Positions 1 to 11,000 of a stretch of DNA of 64,000 nt are shown piece by piece. The DNA comes from Maylandia zebra (Eukaryota; Chordata; Actinopteri; Cichliformes; Cichlidae). The translations under genes and the position numbers were made by a program. The stretch lies in contig NC_135168.1 of NCBI RefSeq assembly GCF_041146795.1, positions 39,874,370 through 39,938,369 of the forward strand, given 5' to 3'. Below the pieces are notes generated by a model. The model did no database searches. It was not told the DNA's origin and was given only the letters and a program-made list of their open reading frames with translations. Position 1 is the first letter of the stretch. The number at the start of each line of letters is the position of its first letter.

Positions 1-130
1 TGCAGAAATGATAACAAAGTTGAATTTGATTACAGATTTGTTTGTTTTTAAAATATTTACTATTTTGAGGAAAAGTAGGTAGTTGAAATCATATCATTAT
101 AAATAAATATCACACTCTAAAAGAAGTGTT

Positions 131-900
131 GGAAGCGCCACGTCCGGTGTGGCAGACGTGTGGAGTTTGTAGAAAGGACCCAAAATGCAGCAGCTCTGGT
201 GCAGGTGAGTATTTATTGAACAAAAGTGGATACAAACAGAAATGGCGAGGGTGAGCATGAACTAAGAAAACCTAAACTGGAAAAACTAACAGAACTAACC
301 AGAAACCAAGATGCAGGGAGGTACGAGGAAATACACAAAGAGACGGACGGAGAGACGGACGGAGAGACGCAGGGAGACCGAGGGGAACAACACAGACGGG
401 TGAACACACACTATAAATACACACACCAGTAATCAGAGGATGGGAAACAGGAGGGAAACACTCGGAGCAAAACAAAACAGGAGCACTAGAAGGTCACAAA
501 ACAGAACACGAGTCCAAAACCAAAAGAAGACAAAAAAAGAAACACACTGGGGCTCAAGAAAACAAAGTCCAAAACAGAACACTTCAGGGGGCCGACAACA
601 CAGGAGCCCGAGGGCCAACCATGTGGACGGCAACGGCGGCGACAAGCAGGCAGTTCAGGGGGCCGACCGTGCGGACGGCAACGGCGGCGATGTGGAAACA
701 GTTCAGGGGGCCGACCGTGCGGAAGGCAGCGGCGGCGATAACACTGGTCCGGGGGCCAGCCGTGCAGAAGGCAGTGGCGGCGACTCAGGCGAAGTGGGTC
801 TGGGGACCACCCACGACGGCCATGGCGCCTGACCAATAGCCTGGAAAGTGGCCGGTTAACAGCAGACCCAGACAAGGCTGAACCAGGCGACGTTGAAGGC
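131..900. repeat. Interspersed repeat, left part, interrupted by a LINE
   Basis: This block is unlike the AT-rich flank. It is purine-rich, with repeated gagacggacg units near 340-375, followed by a GC-rich minisatellite. Its right end reads as a short open stretch (Glu, Gly, Asp, Thr rich) that continues after the LINE insertion into the array starting at 4266, so 131-913 and 4266-4800 were one element before the insertion. The family is not recognised. The open frames across it are low-complexity and are not called as genes. The left boundary near 131 is a judgement from the change in composition. Confidence 0.5.
610..795. repeat. GC-rich minisatellite, about 50-bp units
   Basis: Units of roughly 45-50 bp recur about four times, built on cagggggccgaccgtgcgg followed by acggcaacggcggcga. 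Units differ by a few substitutions. All are multiples of three, so one frame reads a repeated Gly/Asp/Ala/Arg motif. No gene function is claimed. Confidence 0.7.
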
Positions 901-913
901 GAAGACACGGAGG
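901..913. repeat. Left target-site duplication of the LINE
   Basis: gaagacacggagg occurs here and again at 4266-4278, directly flanking the LINE on both sides. A perfect 13-bp direct repeat is typical of target-primed reverse transcription. Confidence 0.85.
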
Positions 914-924
914 TAAAAAAGAAA

Positions 925-1608
925 TTTAACCTCAGTCAAGTTGAATTACAAACACCACTAAGTGCGGCACATTTTCTTACTCTTAAATCCCCCAAATTAT
1001 TATCTAAAATATACAGAACACTTTCTAAATTAGATGAATCAATATCCCTTCCTACTGCAAAGTGGGAAGCAGATTTATCAGTCAACCTAGACCAAAACTT
1101 CTGGTCTCAGATTTGCTTAAAAACTTTTAAATTAATTAAAAATCCCAGTCTGCAATTAATACAATACAAAATACTTCATAGAGTGCACTATACAGGTCAT
1201 CGGATGTTCAAGATGGGCTTTACATCTTCCAACAACTGCTCACACTGTCAAGGCAATACACCAGACAATTACATCCACGCTCTTTGGTTCTGTCCACCAG
1301 TGCAAAAGTTTTGGCGCGAGATATGTGAAGACTTATCAAAATGTCTGAAATGTAACATTCCAACCTCCCCCTTAGTGTGTTTGTTGGGCAGCTTAGATAA
1401 TGTCACTTCAGAAAAGAATATAGCCCATATGATCTTCACTGCCCTATGCATAGGCAAGAAAACAGTCCTCATGAACTGGAAAAATAAAAATAATCTTAAT
1501 TCTAACCAATATAGAAATTATCTATTAGATTACATTAGTCTTGACACAGCCTCTGCCACCACATTAGATCAATTGCTCTGGGCCCCTTTTATCAGCTCCA
1601 TCACCTAG
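925..1608 (+). pseudogene. LINE ORF2 C-terminal fragment (reverse transcriptase tail)
   Basis: An open frame of about 228 codons runs from the LINE truncation point to a TAG at 1606-1608. It has no start of its own; the first ATG at 1183 is internal. The middle reads Cys-Ser-His-Cys followed by His-Ala-Leu-Trp-Phe-Cys (about 1238-1290), the CCHC-like zf-RVT pattern seen near the C terminus of L1/Tx1-type ORF2 proteins. Trp-rich segments before it also fit the region after the reverse transcriptase domain. The endonuclease and reverse transcriptase catalytic parts are missing, so the copy cannot move by itself. Confidence 0.75.
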
Positions 1609-4130
1609 TGGGGGGTCATAGTTTGGTCCCGCCTTCACTGTTGTGATTGGTGAGGGGGTAGGGACAGGGTTAGGGCGTCGGGGGGTTCCCCGGAGGCATC
1701 TTCCTTGGGGGGCTCAACCCGGGGTAGCGGTCACGTCCGGTTGAGGGCTCTGTTGGCTCTCAGGTGACTGTTTCCTCGCGGCTGCGTGCAGCGGGGCTAG
1801 GGGAGGGTCTGTGCTGACGGACGTGGGTTACTGACCTGGCAACCTGGCTGCCCCTGGGTGGGTCCGGGATGGGCGTGAGGTTTTGGGGGCGCTCCGTCTC
1901 TGGGCTGGGGCCCGGGCCGGGCCTCGGGGGCTCGGGTCCTGGTTGGTGTGTTGCCGGGGTTGTGGGCGGGTGGGTGCATGGGGGCCCGGCCCTGGAGCAG
2001 GGTGCCGCCGGTGCATCGAGCCGCCTGGGGGGCTCTTCAACTGGTGGGGGGGATGGTCACATCTTGCAGGAGCTTTCTTCTCTCAGGAACTCTCTGCAGG
2101 AGGGGGAGATACAGGAGAGGTGGAGGAAGATCTCAGCCTGGGCGTTTACCGTCTTATGTAGTCTGGAAGATGTGTGGTTGGTGGGGTGGGTGCAGTTTTC
2201 TCTGTGGTGGGGTTGGGTGGACTGTCCAGGGCTCTGTGGAGCCGGGGGGCGCTACTGCACTGGGCCCCGGTCTGATGGGCCTGGGCCCCCCTTCCCTGGC
2301 GGGTCGCGGAGGGTGGGAGTGCCTACTGGGGTCAGCGGGGGAGCTGGCCCCAGGGAGGGGTTACCTGCCCCTCCCTTCCTTCCCTCCCCATCTCCAGCTG
2401 CCTCCCTCTTCCCGCTCCTCCACAACCACCCACACATGCAGGGCCTTGGAGTGGGGGTATGTCACCAGGGTGCAGAGGAGGCTACCCCCCCCCCCCCCCC
2501 CGTCCCCTTCCGGCTGCCTCTGCCTCAATTTTATCCCACAACTTAGACATTCACATTATTCACACTCTCATTACACATACATATAGGATCTTGGGGGTGG
2601 GCACAATCACGGAGTCCAAATCACCATCAGGGTGTATACCTCACCCCTGACTTCGTTGCCCACCTCTCAATTTTAAATACACTTAGTCATTGAGGGTTAG
2701 CAGGAGGGACTATGCGCTTACCTGCTGCTCCTTGGCAGGTAGCTCCATGCCCTCCTGGGTTTTAATTGCACCTTAGAACACATATGCATCAACACTACAA
2801 TGAGCGGGTGGAGGGAGGTTTGGAGTCTTCTCCCACCCCCATTCTCTGCGGCCTGCTGGAGCGGGAGGGCTAGTAGGAGGAGTTGGCCGTCCGACTGCGG
2901 TCTGGGGTGTGGGGCCTCCCTGCTGCTGCGGAGTCGGGGTGGTCTGCCTCTCCCCACCGCAGGGAAAAGGGTAACACCACCTGGGTCTGGGTGCAATTCC
3001 CCCCTCCAGGGGCAAGGGTACCTAGACCCGGTTTGTAGAGTACGCTTGGGGAGTGTGATTGTGTGTACAGCGTCTCTTTATGTCTGTCTCCACGTTGGTT
3101 GAGTGTGGAGTGAGTGCATATGAGAGCATGAGGGTGGGAATGGATGTTTGTGTCTGTGTGTGCCTGTATGTCTGTGTCTATATGTCAGGTTGGGTATCAG
3201 ACGCCACCTCTCTGGGGACACCTCAGGCCCTCCAAGGTTTGGAGGCCTATCTCCACCCACCACCACTTCCCCTGCCGGTGGCGGACTCCCTCAGGTGTCG
3301 GTGTGTTGGTGGTTCTTTGTGTCTGGGGGTGGGCGTCCGGGTGCACACCGGCTCACTCCTTGGCGGCCGCTTGTCGGGGCCTGGGGCCTGGGGCTCGCTC
3401 GGGCCCCTTTGGAGGTGGGGTGCCCCCGGTCTCTCGGCCTAGGGCTCGGTCACTCAGGCGCAGCTGGGGGCCGGCGGAGCTCACGGGCGCGTCACTGCAA
3501 CTCCCCCTGACTTCTGCTCCGCGGCTGCTGGGCGAGCCCTCATCTGGGACTCTCCTCAGCTCTTACTGGGACAGTGGCGCGGCTGCCCCTCTGTTGGTCT
3601 TCCATGGTCTCTTGTGTTCTGGGGGCCTCTGGATGTCTGGAGTTTTGATCTCCTCCATACCCGCTTCACACCCTGGAGGACGGGGCTGTGGCCCCCCCAC
3701 ACTCCCTAGCAGATCATTACATGGAGAAACCTTTGGAATGCAAGCATGCTGATCCACACAGGTATGCACACATGGGTATTCACAGACGCGGACTAAAGCT
3801 TTCTTGGCTGCTGCCTCAAAGCACACTGTGCGCTGTCTATCTTGCGTGCTGCACAATATCGTTTATTACTTAGTAAATACTGATATCTATGACTAGCTAG
3901 TTTATTGTGATGGTGCTTTGTTTTCTCTATTATTATGTTGCTCTTTGTTGTTTGCTGTCTCCTCTGTTTGTTTTTGTTTGTTTGTTTGTTTGTTTGTTTT
4001 TCTCCATACAGGTGACCCAGGAGTTTTTTTTTTTCTCTCTCTTCCCCCCCCCTTCTCACCGTCTCTTCTCCCCTTTGGTTTTCTTTCTTTCTCTCCCCCT
4101 CTCTCTCTCATTCATTCCCCCTGTCCTATT

Positions 4131-4134
<4 letters not shown>
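1609..4134 (+). other. Long GC-rich 3' UTR of the LINE
   Basis: About 2.5 kb follow the ORF2 stop. Composition shifts sharply to G+C-rich with a C homopolymer near 2487-2502, then (ttg)/(tttg) runs near 3965-4000 and a pyrimidine-rich stretch just before the A tail. Many long frames are open here only because stop codons are rare in GC-rich DNA. None has recognisable domains and none is called as a gene. Confidence 0.65.

Positions 4135-4172
<38 letters not shown>
4135..4172 (+). repeat. First poly(A) tract of the LINE
   Basis: 38 consecutive A residues, probably the A tail encoded by or added to the parent LINE transcript. Confidence 0.8.
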
Positions 4173-4174
<2 letters not shown>

Positions 4175-4242
4175 ACAAAGGATGAACTGAAGCTCTGCCA
4201 TCACGTAATGTCGCATACTGCTGTTTCTGATGTCATTTAGGG
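4173..4242 (+). other. 70-bp segment between two A tails, candidate 3' transduction
   Basis: This non-repetitive segment lies between the first A tract and a second A tract of 23 residues (4243-4265) that abuts the right target duplication. A downstream flank carried along by read-through transcription of the source LINE would look like this. No AATAAA is visible in it, which weakens the case. Confidence 0.45.
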
Positions 4243-4265
4243 AAAAAAAAAAAAAAAAAAAAAAA

Positions 4266-4690
4266 GAAGACACGGAGGCTGGACCAGGCGACGCTGAAGC
4301 TGAAGCTGAAGCAGAAGCCGAAGCCGAAGCTGGACCAGGCGATGCTGAAGCTGAAGCAGAAGCTGAAGCTGGACCAGGCAAGGCTGAAGCTGAAGCAGAA
4401 GCCGAAGCTGGACCAGGCGAAGCAGAGGCTGAAGCTGGACCGGGCGAAGCTGAAGCTGAAGCTGGACCGGGCGAAGCTGAAGCTGGAGCTGAAGCTGGAG
4501 CTGAAGCTGGACCAGGCGACGGCAAAGCTGAAGCCAAAGCTGGACCAGGCAACGCAGAGGCAGAAGCAAAGGCTGCTGCAGGCGAGGATGATGAAGCCGC
4601 TGCAGGCGAGGATGAGTCTGAAGCTGGACCAGGCGAGGGTGAAGACTCGGAGGCTGGCGGCACTGCTCCGGCCCGGGTCGACACCACTGA
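4266..4690. repeat. Coding-like minisatellite (Glu/Ala/Gly-Pro-Gly)
   Basis: An array of imperfect units built on gctgaagctgaagc and gctggaccaggcga. On the + strand it reads continuously as short Glu-Ala runs separated by Ala-Gly-Pro-Gly. Unit lengths stay in multiples of three, and the same motif precedes the LINE at 880-912. It belongs to the older interspersed repeat rather than to the LINE. Whether the array is or was translated is unknown. Confidence 0.75.
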
Positions 4691-4953
4691 TGCCATCAAC
4701 ACCGGTGTATCCGAGCAGTGGGAAAGAGGTGGAGGAGCTGCGTGGGGCACCTTGGCAACCGGAGGTGGTGGACGAGGTGCGTGAGGAGCCAGCAGGCAGT
4801 CACAGGATACGAAATTTTCCATCAGATATGTATCTTTTTTGAGTTTGTGTATTCTGTTTGTCTTTGGCGTTTATCTAAGGTGAAATCCTGTTTCCTGTTT
4901 CAGGATGTTGCACATCACGAGAAATAATTTGGCATCTTGCCTTAGTCAAACAG

Positions 4954-4960
4954 TATAAAT
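4954..4960 (+). promoter_or_regulatory. TATA box of the lectin gene
   Basis: TATAAAT lies 70 bp upstream of the lectin start codon at 5024, which places the transcription start near 4985 and gives a short 5' leader. The position and the strong match make it the likely core promoter. Confidence 0.65.
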
Positions 4961-5023
4961 AAATCAGGTCCCTGGTTTGCTGCACCATCGGCTCAGCTCT
5001 TCACTGAAACCAGCTCTAACACC

Positions 5024-8000
5024 ATGCTGTCCTCCAGACTCAGCAGCACACTGTGTGAGTACAAAAAAATCTTTCCACCCAAAAGGTTGTTCTTAATGTA
5101 TCATTTATATGATTTTTGTTTGATCAGTAAGTGGTGTATTTAACATCCATTTTTTCTTTGGGTTTTCTTTATTGTCATTTGTGTTTTGAGGTAAATTAAA
5201 GTCCATCTGAAACACTGTTAACTTAATACAGAAGATAAATGAATAAATCAGCTGTAGTTCATGCACCATCTAACACTGAGGTTTCTTTTTTGTGTTTCAG
5301 TGCTTGCAGCAACATGTGTACTCATGACTTCAGGTAACTGTTAAATGTTCAGCAATTGTTTATCCAAATGTGCCTTTCTTTTATCCCAATACTTTAGCCA
5401 CACTAGTCATTTAAACCCATTGTTCTGTGCTTTCACTCAAGTACGATGGAGTGTTACGACCACATAAAAAGTAATATTGTTCACTTTGAGATTACAGTCA
5501 AAATTTAAAAATTAAATTGCAAATGCTCAGCACTTACTGTGTCTGTGATACAACATCCACCCTCTTTACTGCATGGGGCTGTGTCCATTGCTATCCTTAC
5601 ATCTGTTCATTGTATTTCTTCTTTTCTCTCAAAATGAACAATAATATTTTTCTTTTTGATGTGGCCCTAAGACTCCTTCATACTCCAAGTTTCTTCCAAA
5701 GAGGTACCCTGGATTTGCAAATTGGTTATGCTTTATGTACAGTATGGTGAATTTTGTGCTGTGTGAATACTTGAATGTGATAAGCCACTAACAACAAGAA
5801 CCTCTGATAGGTTTTTAGTCCCATTACCATTAGGGATTAATCCTTTAGTTAAACTCTGGAAACTCTATTTGATTTATTGAGGTCTTGAGTGATAGGAACA
5901 TTTCAGTAACCAATAATAGTTCCCTGTGAAACTGATGTTAAATTAGTGGTAGTAGCTTTTGGTAGTCATTAAAACGGTAGGGACACGTCCCCATTGTCGC
6001 TACCATAAGTTACTTCTGATTCACCTGCATCATGCTCAGCCATTTACATTACACATGAGACTTACTCAGAATTCATTCAAGAAGAACACTGATACTGTTG
6101 GGATTTATTTTATTTATTTATTTTTTATTGTATTTTTATTTATTTTACCTTTAAGGTTAATATCTCACAATTAGCATCACACATTTTATTCTTTACTGCA
6201 CACAGTGTATTGTAGAATAGTTAGTAGAATAATAGAATAGTTTGTAGAATAGGATTCACTCTGATACTAACAGACTCAGCCCCCTTCACAAGAATGTGGA
6301 TGGGGTTGTGGTACCCACAAGACAAGGCCATATATCAGGTGCTGTTATGGTGTTGGGTATAGACCAGGGGTATAGGCAACCTTTCTGATGACGTGTGCCA
6401 TCTAAAATTTCCTCAGAAGTCAGTGTGCCATATGATTGCATTAGCAATAAATTTAATAACGCTCTATATTAACAGTTACACAATATATAGAACCACTTTA
6501 TAGAATTATATTTGTTCGGAGATGTTTGCAGCTATCAGCAAATAGTTATCAACTATTTTGAAACAAAAAAAAATAAAAAAGACACTTTTTATCCATAACA
6601 AGAACTCCATAACAGCAAATGAACTGTACAACAGAAAATGCAAATGCTATTCATGGTCTCCTCACAACAATGATAAGAAAAATAAACTGAGCCAATATGG
6701 CATGTTTGTTAATACATTCTAATCTCTGGTCTCTCACTCAGAGACACAGGTCTCCGAGTGTCCAGCATTCAGACTGCACTCTTCATGTGAGAGAAAATCT
6801 GTTCACATAGATATGTAGAGCCAAATACTGGCCTCTGCAATGTTCTGAAGACAGTTAAACTTGTCAGATAGTGATGTCCAGCAGGTGAAAATGCAAGCTC
6901 CATGAACACACACAGCTGTGGATTCCAGCTGCTTCGATGTTGCATTAACTGGCATTAACTCAGCCAGTTAATGCGAGACAAATCTAGCTGCTCATTAAAG
7001 CTTTCTGGTTTGATCAGAAAATAAAACGTGCTTCATCCTAGCTGAAGTACGGGACAAACTGTGTTCCTTTTCACCTCAATACGCGTAATATTTTCTCTGA
7101 ATACGGGACGATTCCGTCTTTTTACGGGACGGTTGGCAACTCTACTAACTAACCTCATGAATAAAATAAAGTTCACTATCAGTAACATCATAGCACCCAC
7201 CCAGCTGTATGCTAGCTAGCATGCAGTACGAGTTATTGTAACTGACTGTAAAAAGTCAGCACAACAAAAATAAACTCCACCTAAACTTGGTTTATATGTA
7301 GCCTGGCTAAATTAACCAGCCCAGAACACAGATTATCTTTGGGGTTCTTTTAATCTGAATGATAAAGTAAGTGCTCAGAAGAAAATAACAAGGTTGTAAA
7401 AATAAAGAAATAAAATTGTTACAGACAGCTCCTATCCAGTAACAGCTTTGTGCTCTGGTAACCCACTGCTACTGCAGGTTATTTCCCCAACTTTATCAGC
7501 ATCTGGAACTCAAGGACATCTAGCGTCATTTCGTGTCTGATATAAACCCAAACATAAATAAAACAAAACTTAGCAGTGCAAAAATAACTGTAGTGGCTTC
7601 TCCTGCATAGATACAGAGCCAAGATTAAACAGTTAACACGGTACATTTCCCTCTTACCCACAGAGATAGTATAATACAAGTGTGAACTCAAATACATACA
7701 GTGCATTAATCCAGCAGAAAACGGAATATGGATCCCTCTGAGACGAACGGCGAAGTTGGTGGCAGCTACTCCTGGTGCCTTAACTGTTGCACACTTTGCG
7801 TTCAAAACAGATCACGCAGCGAAAAAAAAGGCATTGCACACCCACATAACACCAATGCAAGCTAGCACTCGTGCATGTCTCCGTAGATCCCCATGATCCC
7901 TTCCGCTCTCAGAGGTACCCCAAAAGAAAAAAACAGTGCCATCCAGTGGCATGTCCCATAATATCGAACTTCCACCCGGCTACATACTCCCCTGCTTAAG

Positions 8001-11000
8001 AGTCAACGTCCCCGGTGACTCAATTGGTATATCTCAACTCATGCACTGCTTCCTTAAAGAGAGCAGTACCCAAATTAGTCAACAACTGAGACTGTACCTC
8101 AGGGCTCAAGGTGATGGCATGACATGCTGATACAGGGACATGGTAAGGGTTTGAATGCACTCCAGCATTAGCTCTTTTACTCCGACGGGGCACTGGTGTT
8201 GGTGGAATGACCCCAATATCCCTGTTAGTTTCAGTAGCAACTGTCTCTGGTGTGGACACCTGCTCAGAGTCAGATGGTACAGTAACACGAGCATCATCAG
8301 TGTTTACAGACTCAGAAATGTCACTGCTTTGAACTGCTTCATCAGACCCCTGCTCTGCACTTGGGTATGAGGTTTCTCCGAACAACACATACTCAGGATC
8401 TGGATCTGAACAGCCTGTTTTCTCTTCTGTCCTAGGACTCACTACCACAGGGGATTCATTATTTTTCTTTTTCCTGGGTGCAGGAATTGGGCCAATACAA
8501 GGTCTAAGGTTAGCTCTGTGAACCCGTTTTACTGGCCCACCCTCCACCGGCTCCACTGCATGTGTGCTGCCCTGGACTTCGACAACCCTATAAACCACAG
8601 GGCTCCAGGCGTCCTGAATTTTGTTCCTGCCTTGGGGCCAGTGTCGCAGATAAACTAACTGACCTACTTCAACAGGGGGGCAATAGACTCGGGTTTTGTC
8701 CAGCTCAAGCCTTTCCGCTGCTTTCTGCTCCGTGTACTGCCTTGCTCTGTTATGTGCTTCATTTAAGCGCTGCTGATGCACAACCAGCCAGTCATGTCTC
8801 TTATCAAGCACCTGCTCCTGCCCCAGTAAAGCATCTACAGGAAGGTGGGGGTGCACTCCAAACATGAGGTAATACGGCGAGTGCCCTGTGGTGGCATGGG
8901 GAGTCACATTGTACGCATAGACCAATTCTGGCAAATACTCAGGCCAACGGCGTTTCTTGTCAGGTGGGAGGGTACGCAATAGGTCATGAAGTGTCCTATT
9001 GAAACGTTCACATTGTGCATTACCTTGGGGATGATGTGGTGTAGTACGGCTTTTTTTTAACCCCATATAACTTGCACAGTTCCTGAATCACATCACTTTC
9101 AAAATTTCTGCCCTGATCAGAATGTAACCTCTCTGGTACGCCATACCTCATGAACCACTCTCTAAGCAAAATCTTAGCAGTTGTATCAGCTTTCTGGTCG
9201 CGTGTGGGGAAAGCTTGTGTGAACTTGGTGAAAACATCTGTAACCACCAACACATTTTCCCGTCCATCTGAGGCTGGCTCCAACATGCTAAAATCTACTG
9301 CAACCACTTCAAGAGGTCTAGTGGCCAAAAAAGGCTTGACAGGGGCATGAATCTTGGGCTGTGGCAACTTAGTAAGCACACATCTGTAGCATTTCTTAAT
9401 CCACTGGTCCACTTCTTCATACATACCAACCCAAAAACATCTCTGTCTTAACAGATTCTGGGTCCGCTCCACCCCCTGATGCCCCATCTGATCATGCACA
9501 CTCCCCAGTACAGCTTCCTTTAAACAAGCTGGCAAAAGGAGCTGCTGACACCTCCCCAAATGTCCATCCTCAATGACCCGATACAACAATCCCTCCAACT
9601 CCATGATACGTGACCACTGCCGGAGCAGAAAAATCACAGACTTAGCCAAACCTCTCCTCTGCTGGTGTGTGGGTTTCTTCTTTTTGTCCCAAAACTGCCT
9701 AAAGGACTTGATAGTAGGGTCAGAGCACTGAAACTGTCGCAACTCTTCCTTAGAATACCCTGGCAGAGTGGGTGTATTCCCTTGGGAATCAGTAAAATGG
9801 GTGTCTTGCTCAACTGCTGTGACCCGGGCCTGCCTCACCTGACAACATTTTACACCTGCACTTACTAAGTCCAGGCCTAGCGTTGTCCCTCTGCTGACAA
9901 GGTTACAGATGGATATGCATCCATCAAACTCCTCCTCTCCTGCAGGCTGGGGCTCCCCTGCTAATGGCTGTCTAGAGAGGGTATCGGCTGCTGTGTTACA
10001 CCGACCAGGACGATACTGCACCTCAAAGTCAAATGGCGCTAACTGGGCAACCCAGCGCTGTTCAATGGCTCCCAGCTTTGCTGAGTTCAGGTGGCAGAGG
10101 GGGTTGTTATCTGTCACAACTGTGAATTTGGAGCCTAAGAGATACCCCCTAAACTTCTCAGACACAGCCCATTTAAGGGCGAGGAGCTCTAATTTCATGC
10201 TGCTATAGTTTCTGTCATTTCTCTCTGCATTTCTCAACCTTCGGCTGGCGTATGCTATAACACGTTTCCTGCCACCCTGCACCTGATAAAGAACTGCTCC
10301 CAGTCCTAAACTGCTGGCATCCGTCTCAACAACAAATGGCAGTGAGAAATCAGCATAAGCAAGTAGGGGGGCACTCGTGAGCTTCTCTTTCAGCTGTTCA
10401 AATGACTCTTGACAAGATGGCGTCCACACACTTTCCAGCAAGTTTTTATATTTAGCTGGACTGTCCTCCTTGCCCCATGCATTAATCAGATCATGCAAAG
10501 GACCTGCCAGCTGCGAAAATCCATGGAGAAATCTCCTGTAATAACTGCAAAAACCCAGGAAGGATCTCAGCTCTTTAACTGTGGTGGGTACTGGCCACTG
10601 CCTCACTGCAGCTATCTTGTCTGGGTCCGTACCTATCCCTTCAGCTGAGATCTGGTGACCCAAAAAGCGTACACTAGATTGGAGAAAATGACATTTCTCC
10701 ACCTTAACCTTCAGCCCAGTTTCCCTGAGTCTCTGCAACACTGTCTGAAGACGTGTCAAATGGTCTTCAAAAGTTGATGAGTAGACTAATATGTCATCTA
10801 GGTACACGAGCATGATCTGAAGGATTAAGTCACTCATAGTGGCCTGCATGAGTCTTTGGAAAGTGGCTGGACCGTTACACACACCAAAGGGCAATCTGGT
10901 ATATTCAAACAACCCAAATGGGGTTGTAAAAGCAGTCTTGTGCCTGTCTCTTTCGTGAACTGCCACTTGATGATAGCCACTTGCCAGGTTGATAGTCGAG

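Larger units (their letters stand above)
914..4265 (+). mobile_element. 5'-truncated L1-like (Tx1-type) LINE insertion
   Basis: The insertion starts inside the C-terminal part of a LINE ORF2, continues through a long GC-rich 3' untranslated region, and ends in poly(A). Perfect 13-bp direct repeats (901-913 and 4266-4278) border it. Truncation at the 5' end, an A tail and target duplications of this size are the hallmarks of an L1-mechanism insertion. Two A tracts lie at the 3' end (4135-4172 and 4243-4265) with 70 bp of non-LINE-looking sequence between them. The assignment to the L1/Tx1 group rests on the zinc-knuckle-like C-terminal region of the protein and is by recognition, not by search. 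Confidence 0.8.

Noticed and set aside
1797-3856. Many long open frames on both strands in the 1.8-3.9 kb region
   Set aside because: They lie in a GC-rich LINE 3' UTR where stop codons are rare. Compositions are Gly/Pro/Arg-rich, no domains are visible, and frames overlap on both strands.
4133-4822. 229-codon minus-strand Ser/Ala/Pro frame
   Set aside because: It is the antisense reading of the Glu/Ala minisatellite and poly(A) tracts.
7479-7805. 108-codon minus-strand frame, repeated exactly at 13957-14283
   Set aside because: It lies wholly inside the gypsy LTRs; the repeat explains the identity. No gene is expected there.
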